Shown: piece after piece, positions 11,800 to 28,700 of the stretch
Position numbering within the stretch: position 1 is the first letter of the stretch
How the letters are laid out: every line of letters starts with the position of its first letter
Assembly: GCF_910592395.1 (NCBI RefSeq)
Contig: NC_088323.1
Location: 744,001 to 808,000 of the forward strand
DNA length: 64,000 nucleotides
DNA from: Lineus longissimus
Lineage: Eukaryota; Nemertea; Pilidiophora; Heteronemertea; Lineidae
Reading direction: 5' to 3'
The notes under the pieces: generated by a model
The model's database searches: none
Told to the model about the DNA's origin: nothing
The model's input: only the letters and a program-made list of their open reading frames with translations
Program-made: the position numbers and the translations under genes

Positions 11800-13250
11800 G
11801 AGAAGATACAAATCAGATACAGCAATATCAATTACCAACCGAATGGACATTCAGTTCACTGTAGGCCCCTGCACTGGCTCATGTCTGATAAAACATGATG
11901 AACTGGGCCTGTATGCAGCCTAGGCCTACTCACTGAGTGCACTGTTGAAATGCCAATGGAATGAGGTGGAGTGGATGGGATAAGTGGTCCATGCAGCATG
12001 CAGAATGAAATTCCAACAAGATAGAAGTAAATATTAGGCCTAAAAATGTCTATGGGATGTTGATTATGGGAAGAAGATGATAGAAGAATGAAGTCTAGAG
12101 TGAGCCAATGCCGAGATGAGAATAGATGCCATCGTCATGCCCAGTCATCATTTGACATTTCATCTGATGGTGCAATCAGCATGTCATAGCCATACTGGCC
12201 ATAGGCCTGTCAATCATCATCAATGATCATGATCATCTCATGCAACACAGTCCCATGATTCAGAGAGGTGAATTCATGTCAGACGTGGGCTGACTAACGA
12301 CTAAGAGAATTATAACCCAAGCCTACGGTATGGCCATGGGGCTGCTGTTGCTGCAGCTGCATGCTGGGACTAGGCCTGTGCCTCTGAAATGTTAGTGGCC
12401 TACTATACTAATACACAAGACAATGACATCGGGCATTGAGCAATGTAACCTAACTGATAAATAGACTGTTAATCTCTACTATCGTCTATAGCCAGATCTA
12501 TGTTGCGATTGCATGCCAGCATCATTCCATCAAGGCATCATCAAGGGGCGAAGGGCAAGGCCTAGCCTATTCTGAAAATTGCGGCCGAGAGCGGCAAATC
12601 CTATCATATTATTCCGTCAACATCACGTTTATCAAACTCTACTATTACCTCTGCTAACGAACAGATATTTCAACTATGACCTGAAAAAAGAAAAGTCACT
12701 AACAATGCATTAGATACTGAAAAAAACAGAGAAAACACATTTGACATTTTCAAGACACATGTTTCTCATGGCCGCGGCCATCTTTGAACCCAGACTTTAG
12801 CATATGCAATGTGTACAGAAAAATGTACAAGCGCCTGTTGAGGAGCCGAGGTTGTCACCCATTCTCCCAAGCTGACATGTCGTTCATAGATACACGTAAT
12901 CTCTCTGCCAGTAATAGCTCCCATGTTGTGTCATGTAATAGGACTGAAAATGGCGGCGGCCACAGATTCGTACTCACTATGGGGATAAAATAACGAAAAC
13001 GTATGTCGTTTGAAATAAAAGGTTTCAACTAAAATGTTAAACTATATCATAAACCACGTCACAAACTTTCGCGTAGTAGGAGGCCCCAAATGTCTTATAT
13101 GATGAAATGGCCTAATCCAGGCCATTCACGGCAATGGCGGCCATTCAAGCAGAGGTGGAAAGGTGTTGCCATCGGATTGGATGTCGACCTCACCATTCCA
13201 TACTTGCCGGGAGATCTCTCCCGGTCTGTCTTCGGCTCTTGTCTTCTACA
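11800..13250. other. MLH1 5' region with YY1-like motifs
   Basis: No coding exon is supported. The stretch contains repeated AGGCCTA words (about 11,900-12,420) and two GCCATCTT/AAAATGGCGGC motifs resembling YY1 sites in opposite orientations (12777-12785 and 12947-12960). One overlaps the palindrome ATGGCCGCGGCCAT (12768-12781). This would suit the promoter of MLH1, whose coding start lies about 1 kb away behind a 5' UTR splice acceptor. The transcription start cannot be placed. Confidence 0.4.
12768..12960. promoter_or_regulatory. Candidate promoter area: paired YY1-like motifs
   Basis: GCCATCTTT at 12777-12785 and AAAATGGCGGCGGC at 12947-12960 match the YY1 core (AAnATGGCGGC) on opposite strands, about 170 bp apart. 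YY1 sites of this type cluster around transcription starts of housekeeping genes such as MLH1. The assignment is inference from motif and position only. Confidence 0.35.
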
Positions 13251-13255
13251 ACCAG

Positions 13256-13772
13256 CTACCACTGAGACCCATGACCTAATGTCGTAGGGGCACCATGGCA
13301 GCTGGCAGCAGTGATGCATGCCCAAGTAGGTCTGTTTTCGGCCTTCGGAATAAGTTGAGGTGTTGTGAGGCCGGTCCACTCTTTGATGTTAGTCCATCCA
13401 CATTTCCTTGGTCTTCCTCCCTCCAGCGACAGTGCCTTGGAAGATTGTCTGTGCAAGCGAGTCGTGTCGGCATACATGTCCAAACCAGTTGAGCTTCCAT
13501 CTATTTCTGGTGGCCAGGAGTGTCTCGTTCGTTCCACATCGTGGCCATTCCTTTGCTCTTGGGGGTGCTGACTTCCATACCATAGGCGCCACTGCTTCTT
13601 TTGACCCGGGTAGAGAGATCTTGGTGTTCTCCTGATCAAGTCACCTGCCATCAGGTCGATTTCGTCTGCAAAGCGCAGGTTGCTGAGTGGTCTGCCTCCA
13701 ATGGCAAAGGCTCAAGTGTGGGCCAGCGGTGTACCATGGTTGTTGCATTTTTGGTGCATAATGTATCTCACT
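13256..13772 (-). mobile_element. Dead non-LTR (LINE) retrotransposon fragment, RT C-terminal part
   Basis: Read on the - strand, the RT palm motif IGGRPLSNLRFADEIDLMAG is present at about 13705-13646. The usual FADD is FADE here. After a gap come the post-RT block NRWKLNWFGHVCRHDSL (about 13507-13457) and the conserved tail KEWTGL, KAENRPTWACI, APTTL (about 13384-13285). The parts lie in different frames: a frameshift near 13390 and an in-frame stop before the palm motif show the element is inactive. Both ends are missing. It is inserted between MLH1 and KAT2. The exact clade (RTE-, Jockey- or CR1-like) cannot be decided by eye. Confidence 0.85.
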
Positions 13773-13804
13773 GCATGGAGGTATTATTAATAATACCTCC
13801 ATGC
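13773..13804. repeat. Perfect 32-bp palindrome inside the LINE remnant
   Basis: The left half GCATGGAGGTATTATT is followed by its exact reverse complement with no spacer. The inner 30 bp (13774-13803) are flanked by direct repeats CTCACTG at 13767-13773 and 13804-13810. That is the layout of an insertion with a 7-bp target duplication. It interrupts the RT reading frame of the surrounding LINE. Confidence 0.9.
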
Positions 13805-13810
13805 TCACTG

Positions 13811-14159
13811 GTACCTCCGGACCCACCTCTGGCTCTGCCGGTGCCAGGCCGTTCAAGGCCGACCATGTGAATTGATTCCCACCTATTCAGTGTATTGCTG
13901 GTTGTCAGGGCAGGTGTCACATGCATGTGGTCTTCGGGTCATATCCAATATCAACATGGCTGTTCCAGTCTTTATCAACTGGTTGTGACCTTTTGTATCT
14001 TCAGTCAGTACTGATGTCCCAGCAAGGTTGGACAGGTTTCATGATGTCTCAACCTTTTAGGTCAGTGCACACCTTACTGATGTTGGTCCGTTTCTGAGGA
14101 TGTCTGCGAGGGGGGGGGGTACAAAGAATAAAACTAACGCCGTAGATACCTTGCCTTGT
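13811..14159. other. Spacer between the LINE remnant and the KAT2 3' end
   Basis: Probably more of the degraded LINE (upstream RT sequence on the - strand), but no motif is clear enough to claim. It contains a run of ten or more G at about 14109-14119. Confidence 0.35.
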
Positions 14160-14165
14160 TTTATT
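14160..14165 (-). promoter_or_regulatory. Candidate poly(A) signal of KAT2
   Basis: AATAAA is read on the - strand (TTTATT on +), about 270 bases after the KAT2 stop codon. It would give a 3' UTR of about 290 bases. It is the best canonical hexamer before the LINE remnant; usage is inferred. Confidence 0.5.
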
Positions 14166-14437
14166 AACAAAAGGCAGTTTCTTTATATACAATATACTGT
14201 GTCAACACTGGATGAAGGGCACCATTAAAAAAGACCTATAGGCCTATGTGCCCCAACAGGCATCAACACAGCATCAAGGAAAGTACTTACAAATGATTAT
14301 ATGTATAGCCAACAACATCCACAAATATACATTATTTCGTTATAGCACTTCTCTTTACTTCTCAAAAACACATGCTGTGTCCCACACAAATTGCACTAGT
14401 CCCGATCAGGGTAGAAAGTCAATCATCCTTCCAAACT

Positions 14438-20162
<5,725 letters not shown>

Positions 20163-20463
20163 CTTGCATTATATGGACTGTAACGGAACCCTAGCGGCAA
20201 ATCAAAGAACTAGAACGAATACTCGGTTATACTAATTCCCGACCTACCCCGACCTCTACCGACTTGCGGAAAATGCTGCCAAAATATAGTGTTTTTATCA
20301 TCAGAATATCTATATTTGTACTGTTTACATACAGCACATCTGTTCAAGACTTTTGAACGATGCTAAGTTGAGAAAATCTTGTGAATTTTGGGACTTATGT
20401 AAGATTTCTTTTCTCCATCAAACCCCAGACTGCAGAATTAACACCTTGTGTTTAACCTGCTTT

Positions 20464-20972
20464 CATTTCGCAGTCAATTCATTAGTTACCAACATATGCC
20501 TTAGAGGGGGCAGAATGGCACTGTTTAGACAAGAAGCCTCTCCAACAGCCCCAGAAATATTGGATAGAACGGCACTGTACTGGGTCCCAGTAATAAATAT
20601 TGCCATAAAGACATATGATATTGTTCTGGGACTTATGTAAGATTAGTTCTCTCCGCCAAACCCAAGACTGAAGGATTAAAATCTTGTGTTTATAGGCTAA
20701 CAAATGCAAACACTTCCAAGTGAACCCCCTACAAGAGAAGAGTGGCTCTTCTTCTCTCCGACTTTGACACCCTACTGCGAACATATCAATAGATCAGCCA
20801 GCGGTCCTTGGTGTCGCCGCGTGGGTTACGTCCAGTGAAATTGTTTGCAAAGGTCAGGGAACCACGATCTGACATCCATAACCAGCGTATCCCCTTTTCA
20901 AGCCAGTTATAGTCGGGTGCTACACCACAGTCGGGATAGTGGCCGCCAAATGAATGGTTGTTGAATTTAAAA
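20464..20972. repeat. 509-bp duplicated segment, copy 1
   Basis: Nearly identical to 21361-21869 (offset 897 bp, direct orientation); about ten mismatches are visible. Homology starts at CATTTCGCAGTCAATTCATT and ends at TTGAATTTAAAA, with unrelated sequence beyond. An older, more diverged part (GGGACTTATGTAAGATT and following) also occurs at about 20389, 20627 and 21524, with a weaker relative at about 21300-21345. This is a local duplication, not a recognised transposon. Confidence 0.92.
20796..20972 (-). CDS. Candidate terminal coding exon, unknown family (copy 1)
   Basis: On the - strand a frame of about 58 codons reads FKFNNHSFGGHYPDCGVAPD, NWLEKGIRWLWMSDRG, NFTGRNPRGDTKDRWLIY and then stops. 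It is rich in W, Y, D and G, has one N-glycosylation sequon and looks like the end of an extracellular protein. I do not recognise the family. The copy at about 21693-21869 keeps the same frame with only two or three substitutions. In copy 1 no clear splice acceptor precedes the frame, so it may have been cut from its upstream exons by the duplication. Confidence 0.35.
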
Positions 20973-21360
20973 TCATGAAATCATAAGACAGATCAAGCTA
21001 AAGGACAAACTCGGGAACGTCAAGATCAAGATTTCCTCCCAATAAATTTTCAGCAAGATTTACCTTTCACTTGGACAATCACAACGTGAATTAAGACTAT
21101 AGAGACCTGCCACTTAAGTTTTCCTGGCAATATGGTCCATCAGAATAGCACCAGGTAGCATACTAATGCTGTCTTTATCACACATTTAAAGGCACTATGG
21201 CAAACTTCCATCTCCAATCACATCAAAGTATGTTGGATCAAACACCCACATGCACAGGGTCTCCTAATTACCATGATCATATACATTATCAAATAGTAAC
21301 ATATCGCCTTCTTTTCGGCGAAACCGAGACTGAATTATTCACATTGTGTTCAACTGCGTT

Positions 21361-21869
21361 CATTTCGCAGTCAATTCATTAGTTACCAATGTATGCCTTA
21401 GAGGGGGCAGAATGGTACTGTTTAGTCAAGAAGCCTCTCCAACAGCCCCAGGAATATTGGATTGAACGGCACTGTACTGGGTCCCAGTAATAAATATTGC
21501 CATAAAGACATATGATATTGTTCTGGGACTTATGTAAGATTAGTTCTCTCCGCCAAACCCAAGACTGAAGGATTAAAATCTTGTGTTTATAGGCTAACAA
21601 ATGCAAACACTTCCAAGTGAACCCCCTACAAGAGAAGAGTGGCTCTTCTTCTCTCCGACTTTGACACCCTGCTGCGAACATATCAATAGATCAGCCAGCG
21701 GTCCTTGGTGTCGCCGCGTGGGTTACGTCCAGTGAAATTGTTTGCAAAGGTCAGGGAACCACGATCTGACATCCATAACCAGCGTATCCCCTTTTCATGC
21801 CAGTTATAGTCGGGTGCTACACCACAGTCGGGATAGTGGCCGCCAAATGAATTGTTGTTGAATTTAAAA
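21361..21869. repeat. 509-bp duplicated segment, copy 2
   Basis: The partner of 20464-20972, in direct orientation 897 bp downstream. Differences are single substitutions, for example in the words ACCAATGTATGCC and TTTTCATGCCAG. Near-identity over coding-like and non-coding parts alike implies a recent duplication or gene conversion. Confidence 0.92.
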
Positions 21870-22020
21870 CTGTTAACTGTTTACGTCAATTTACATATAA
21901 TTAGACAAACCTTCATGAATTCAGTGGAGATTTCCACATCACAGGATAGAAGAGCAGTGATGGGATCTCGCAGATTTAACATGATCACTTCCATCTTCAC
22001 CATCATGACTTGGACGTGCG
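21693..22020 (-). CDS. Candidate last two exons of an unknown gene (copy 2)
   Basis: The terminal frame (about 21869-21693) has the same start as copy 1, with a His instead of a Leu in NWHEKGIRWLW, and ends at the same stop. Here a TTAACAG acceptor precedes it. About 40 bases upstream on the - strand is another open segment (KLKAHVQVMM, LNLRDPITALLSCDVEIST, EFMK) ending at a GTTTGT donor near 21912. An intron of about 40 bp is unusually short, so the link between the segments is uncertain. Family unknown. Confidence 0.3.
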
Positions 22021-22099
22021 CCTTTAGTTTCTTTGAGCAAATGGTATTTGATTAGGGATGGCAATTAAAATTGCCGTTGAACATGTACATGAAGTGCAG

Positions 22100-25000
22100 T
22101 GATGTACATAATTCAACATGTCTGGCTTGAAATTTCAAACTGCGCAGTTCATTCCCGCCTTGATTGTATGACTATTTTTACAAGAAAAACCCTTTGAAAC
22201 CAACCCATACCTTTATCAGGAATAGATACTGTGCCTTACCTTCTGCTGCAGCCGTTTTGATTTGTTTCGGAAAATTTGAAGGCATTTTTACGTTTGAAAT
22301 CGGAGAAAGTGTTCCCGCGATGTTCTCCGCTTCACACACACCAACCGACTGGCGTTCAAATCAACCGCGACCGATCATGACCAAAGACAATACATTTGAC
22401 GTAACAGCATCCGGGCACCCATTGAACCAGGCCGGCTTGAGTTATCTGCTCAAGCGAGACCTTTGTTCTGTCAATGAACAATATGACAGGCATTGTCAAA
22501 ATGTGGGATTTGCTTTAGCATACATACTTGTACATGTACATATGCTGAGCAGTGGAAATACATTAGGCAGGTCCCGTAAGCCAAATACGATGTAAATGCA
22601 TTTTATCGACGATGTTCTTAATAAAATCATTTCCCCAATTCCTTCTACAACCAAGTATAAAATATGGTTCAGTGTCGTGTATTAGCAGATAGAGCACTTG
22701 ATGACTCGACAGACATTCTTACTTTGTAGTTCGTCGTTCGTACGGCGCTCAGTTTCGAAACCATGCAATCATTCGAAACAGAATACAATTGTCAACTTTG
22801 ATAGCATGATATCAAACTTGATTCGGTCGGGTCACTTAATGAGTTGTCCATTAAACACTCCTGTCTCCTGGGTAAGACGAACTAAAAATGAGTGATCCAC
22901 TCTTGCCAGGCTTATTATAAAAGCTTCAGCCATCAAAATCACTCCTGAAATAACTATTCAGCACAATAAAAGAACTTCTAAGCCACTGTTTGTACAATGA
23001 ATGCCGAACCATCCCCTCTTCCAGCACAGCAATATGGCCAGCAAGCAAGCCATCACAGAACTGCATCACCTGTAAAAAATAATGTCAAGTGTTTCTTTTC
23101 AACTACAGCTCGTTAGGCAGAACAAAACTGTAAAACCTCCGCAGGCCGATTTGCGCCGCCAAGATTGCTAACAGATGTAATCCCTGAGCTATGGAAGGGT
23201 AGCTAGCTCATTATCATTTTTTTAAAGTGTCTCACTGCTAGAAGGGAGTAGTGAAGGCCTTGACACAACCTAAAAGCTCTGTAACAACTACCCTCTTCCA
23301 GCTGGTTATCTGGTTAGGTTGGTAAGACATTGACACAACCTTCAAAGGGTCATTTTGCTGTACACGATAACAGTACACTCGTGTTCTACATGGATGATCC
23401 AAGACAACTGATTTGGTTGTACCATGGTAATTATCTCACAAGGACGGACAATGGAACAACCAACATCTGCCAGCTGGTTATCTGATCTCACGAGACTGGT
23501 TGTACCCAATATCTACCTGACAACTCTTTAAGAACAACTTGAGTACGACTTGGGACCACAGTCATCTTAGAAGACTGGTGAATCCTCCCAAAGTCCTTTC
23601 TCTCATGCAGAACGTGACACCAAAAATACATCAATATAGCCAGGTCAGGACCAGGCTTGGTCCAGGGTGTGACTGACTCATAGGCTGAACTTGGGCAGCC
23701 AGGTGTGGGCCGGGTCACCTAAGGGTGGAGCCAAGGCCCACCCAGTATGGTGCACTACGATGGTGGAGTACACATATAGGTCAAACAGAGTACGCAAAGT
23801 GAAGAGGCATGGCACATCCAGCAAAGACTTGGTACACTCTCCGGCAACATGGTGAGCTATGAAGGGGAGGGCACCACCAGAAGAGATATGGTGCACTGCT
23901 GTCTCATTGCATTTGCAAGAACGTCTTAAAAATATGCATTTGGAATTCACCCGTTTGTTTGTATAAGAAATACATATACATGCCATACAGCAAGTCAAGA
24001 AAGAAAAATGCGTCATATTTTGTATAACCTACGTGTTTAAGATGCAGGCAGATTGTCTTATTTTAATTTTCGGCACCACATCATTGTTTGTTTCACTCAA
24101 GTACAAATGTCGGGTATTTTTATTTATGGCAAATTAGAATTGTCCGGGTTGTTTCACTGGAGATGACTACCATTGCACCCTGGTGAAAGTCTCCGGAGAA
24201 ACTTGACCCCCTGTCAGACTACTGGTGTCAGAAAAAGATCTGTCGTACCATGAAAAACTCTGACTGGCCTTTTGGGGACCCCTCACCTTTTGGCCAGCCC
24301 TGTATGTAACCAGGCATGCCATCCGTGTTCCAGATTAACTGGCACATGGCCCAACCCTGGTCCTCGGAATACAACCTGGCCGTGATGGCATACATTCTCT
24401 GGCAAGCATCGGTCCTCATCTGGCATACCATCCCTCACCAATGTCTTGCCGCACCTGGGCCAACCATGGCCCGTATGAGCACGAACGAGCTTGGTCCAAC
24501 CCTCGCTAGGCTGGAATCAGGTCTTCATTTTACTCCCACTCAACTTACGGTCAGAAAAATCTTGAAATGATATCCCAGAAATGACAGTGTTTTTTATCTT
24601 TCCTCTTCCTGTCATGACAGGTCGCATCGCCTCATGAATACAAACATCAACGATGTCATAAAAACGACACTAAAGATTAAAAGAACGGTCTAATAACTAG
24701 CCGCATACATTATCCGGACAGACAAAAGAAAAAGTCACCAAGGAATTGAGAAATCATGTAGCATATTAATTCAAACCGGTCCCATTGTTGGTGTATAAGG
24801 CCAAACGCCCCAACGATCTCGGTGCACGTCTGCGAGATCCATCGGAGTTTTTCAATGCTCGAGGTCATGGTTCGCCATTGTGGTGTTGAGCCCTTGGGGC
24901 ATTGTCCAGGACAACCGCGTCCTCAGCCATATCCAAGTTAAAAGAGCGTCAGATGACTAATGTACCAATGCCAGCCGGGGTATCCAGAAAAACTTCGCGA

Positions 25001-25730
25001 GGTTGGAGCTCATAGAGGATCTATGGTTTCAAGCATCAGCTGATGATGCAAGGCTTTGCTATGTGTCATCCTTGATTTGTTTAACGGTCTGACGAGAACA
25101 AGAGCTTTGTTTGGGATTTCTTGATGAGTTATGAGGCAGTGGATGCTCTCTGGGAGATGGTTCGGAAACACCAGCACAGCAGACAAAATACAATGAGAAC
25201 AGAACTGCCACAGACGGACTGATGTATCCGATATACATTTTAAGTTCTTGATAACTTCAGAAGAATCATTATCATCACGATATGTGTGTAAAACGTACCC
25301 GATTTGAAATATCTTTGTATGTACTATGTATTTCTACCATTGGTTGAGTTTTCCAAGCTTTGTCCTTTAAATTATATAATTCAGTTTATGGCAAATATGA
25401 ATGTATCTTGGATATAATAACATAACAAGAAATGGCTTTAAGAACACATAAAGGCGTACAATTCTAAAGGCTGGGTCCACTTCAAAAGGCCGTCATGAAC
25501 GTTCGTTCTTATTTTAACACGGGTCACAAGTCTGAAAGCTGTCGTAAACTGTAACTCCTGTTGTAACATGGGTCACCTTTGTAAAGGCTTTCGTGAATTG
25601 TTTTTCCTCACTCTATCGCCGCCCATTTCATCTCAAGGCTGATGTTGGCTGATTGTGCTTGCTATAAACCAGCTGGTTGCATTTGAAGTTATTCCCGTCG
25701 GTCCAATCAGTTTTGTGCACCGACTCTCCA
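22100..25730. other. Intergenic stretch between the duplication and the IRF gene
   Basis: No supported gene. Some longer frames (for example 22164-22595 on +) have no recognisable motif. Small local repeats occur: TTGACACAACCT near 23260 and 23330, and CAGCTGGTTATCTG near 23299 and 23470. A GC-richer segment at 23640-24500 with recurring TGGCCCA/GGGCCA words may be an old interspersed repeat. Confidence 0.45.
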
Positions 25731-25731
25731 G

Positions 25732-28700
25732 TCAGTTGTATGTACTGACCGAATGTAAGTCTGCACACATCATCTCAGCATCGTCATCCACAGCCAAGGA
25801 ATCAGGTCCTTTTCCTTTCTTGATCTGCGAAAAGTGCAGCAGATGATAAGTAAAATATCCCCCTTTTTACAAATTGTCAGATGGTGCCATCAGTATTCCC
25901 CAAGACTGAGTCGACTGTATACTTAGGAGAATGAACCTTACTATTGTGACAAGAGGGACGTTTACTATCTGTGGCATGAAACCGGAGTGGGTGCAATACT
26001 AAATTAAGAAACCTCGAGGGAGTTAGACAAGAGCAACAGCTAGCGTTGTTTCTCATCCGTTAAGGGACCCGTCATGCTCTTCAGAATATGAAGATTGAAT
26101 AATGTCTTGCTCTTGTAAAAGTATACTTACGTGTCCTCTCTGAAACACGCTGAAGGCGTGTACAACAGTCACAGTGACGTGGCATTTATTGATAGGCTTG
26201 GTCAGTGACCAGGGCTCCCCAAGGGCAAACAAGATAGTGATGCTGGGTTGAGGCCCCTTGTTGTCACGCCATTCTCTGAGCCTCCCTTCAAAGGTCTCCC
26301 TGTCGAACACCTTGACACTGCGTTGTCTTGGTAGTGGTACGGGCTCGGCAGCATTTTTCAGGGTCGGGTCAGCGTGGTACACGCGGCAACTGAAAAAGAG
26401 ATTGGTTTTGTTTAGTTACAAAGTGTGAAAAACTTCAAAATATTCAACTCTTTCCGAATTGGATGCTCACTGATTAGTGCATATATTACGAACACTTCAA
26501 ACCACTTGGAAAGCGAGAGCAACAAACTCGGGAACTGCATCGTAACCTACGTTTTTGTTGGAAATCTAGCCATTGCACAGTCTTTCAGTACCTAAAGTGT
26601 GAACTTACCTTGTTAATCTAGTGGCGTAGACATTGCCTGAATTGTCACAGAAAATATGCAGGCCATTTCCAACCGCATCCAAGATTTGATCCGTAGACTC
26701 GGCATACTGGCCCATTTTAGGGCCAGTATAGAACATCCCTGGGGCCGGTGTACCCAACAACTTGGAACCCTCGAACTAGTAATTAAACGAAAAGTGTGTT
26801 TGTATCAATAATATCCCATCGCCAAGGGACTATCATAATAAAACTCTCTGCCATTGCCAAAGACGTCTTTAAATGAAATATTTGAAAAAGGAGTTATTCA
26901 ATGTTTGATTTCCAGTACCGACAAGGATGCTTTTGATAATGAGGGTGCTAGTGTTAGAAGAAGGTCAAGTGCAATCTTTGTGAACGCTAAGTCAGTAGCA
27001 ATTACAACTTACCTTTTCTGGGATAGGAGGATGTGACTCCATGCCATTCATGATCCTGCAGCCCCGAGTGCAGCTGACGTACTGCCTGCCAACAACGTGG
27101 TCTCTGTACCTCAGCCAAATACACATGTCAGACACTGAAAATACAACTCTTATAATGAGGAGAGTTACATGTAGCTGTATAAACAAGTAATAGTGGAAGA
27201 AAACAGCCGAAAGGAAACAAATGTAGGACAACAGACTCATGCCCCAAAAGTGGTGTCACAGAGAGCTTATCAAGTTCCTCGTAAAAACAATGAACTTACT
27301 TTGTGGTGGTGTTGTGAAGGTCAACAGCGAGAGCGATTCCGGTAGTTCCACGTTACCATTCTCAGGATCTGAAAGACAAAGTTACACTTCGAATCGTTGA
27401 GAACAAAACGAGAGTAGAAGTCGGTGAACCTCTGAACTAACGGTACTCACGAAAGGGCAAAGACTCCATCTGGGTGAGGTCAATCAGCTTTGTCACACAG
27501 TCGTCTGGGTTATTGCTGCGCTGTAGTAACTCATAGAGGTCGAAGACATCGTTTAGACCAGTGGCTTCAGTGGTGACTGTATCAATGGAGCTTGGTGGAC
27601 TCACTAGAAGGACAATCAGGAAAATATAGAAGTCGCAACGTCACTTTGGCCAACGGGAGTGTCAACACGGTTAGTATACATATAATGCTTTTGCACGATT
27701 AAAAGAGAATAACAGTAATTCAGCTTTTCCTTTGCCTGCTGCACCTCTATCAGGGCACGGCAGGTTACAATCACTAGAAATATTGAGCAATGGTATATGA
27801 AAGGTTGAGCTCTTTTGTAGGGTTTAGATTTGTCTCAAGGTGGTTGTTTACTTTGTAACGACGGGAAACCTTCACACACAGTGACTGAAATGAAAGCGTC
27901 AGTCAACTGCCACTCCCTCCGGTTGCCACACCGCCAAATGCAAATATTGGCCCGGGCCTTCAAGCATCCGGGTGGGATAACCTACACAGAGCCATACATA
28001 TATCACCTCTTGCTTTTTTAAGCAAAGTGGCCAATCTTTGTAAGTATTACCTCCCATGGCCGCCACCACCTCCGGCACAAACTGCGTGAGTGTCTCGTTT
28101 GCATAGGCCACTGTCGCATAGCAATCCTGCAAGATATCAATCATGTTTAAGCCATTTTGGCTAGAACCTGTAATCCTAAAGTATTTATAACTCTTTTAAA
28201 ACAGAGTGATACCAAGCTTGCTCTTTGTTTTCCAGTCAACAGCCTCCCAGGCTTAAAATGGGCATTCACTTCATTTTGAAGGAGTTCTAATAGCTTTAAT
28301 AGTTCGAGTTCAAGCCAAAATGGCGGTACCTTTAACGAATCTATGTGAATCGACGTGGAAGGCCAACCGACTTATCTCTAGAGAAGGCTACGTATGACTA
28401 ATAAGCCAAGAACTGCATTGCCCAAGCAGACAAGCTGCAGAAAATGGTTGGGACATGACGTGGAAATATCCTACGTTAGTTGTACCAAGCAAATTAAGGA
28501 CTGCGACCGAACTCAGTCGATAGACATGTTAAGCTTTATCAAACAAGTCCCAACTATCATATTGGAGTACACCTACCGTATTTAGAGCACATGGGACTTC
28601 CTGTTTTGGAACAAGTTGTTGAGGCGAATGTGCTTCAGCTGGGTCTGTGTCAGTCCCGTTACCGTCGCCACAGTACCACTCAGAGTCTAATGTCCTTCCT

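Noticed and set aside
22164-22595. 143-codon + strand frame
   Set aside because: No domain or motif, no splice context and uneven composition; not enough to call a gene.
24228-24570. Opposed frames in a GC-rich segment
   Set aside because: Contain repeated nucleotide words (TGGCCCA type) on both strands, which fits an interspersed repeat better than a gene.
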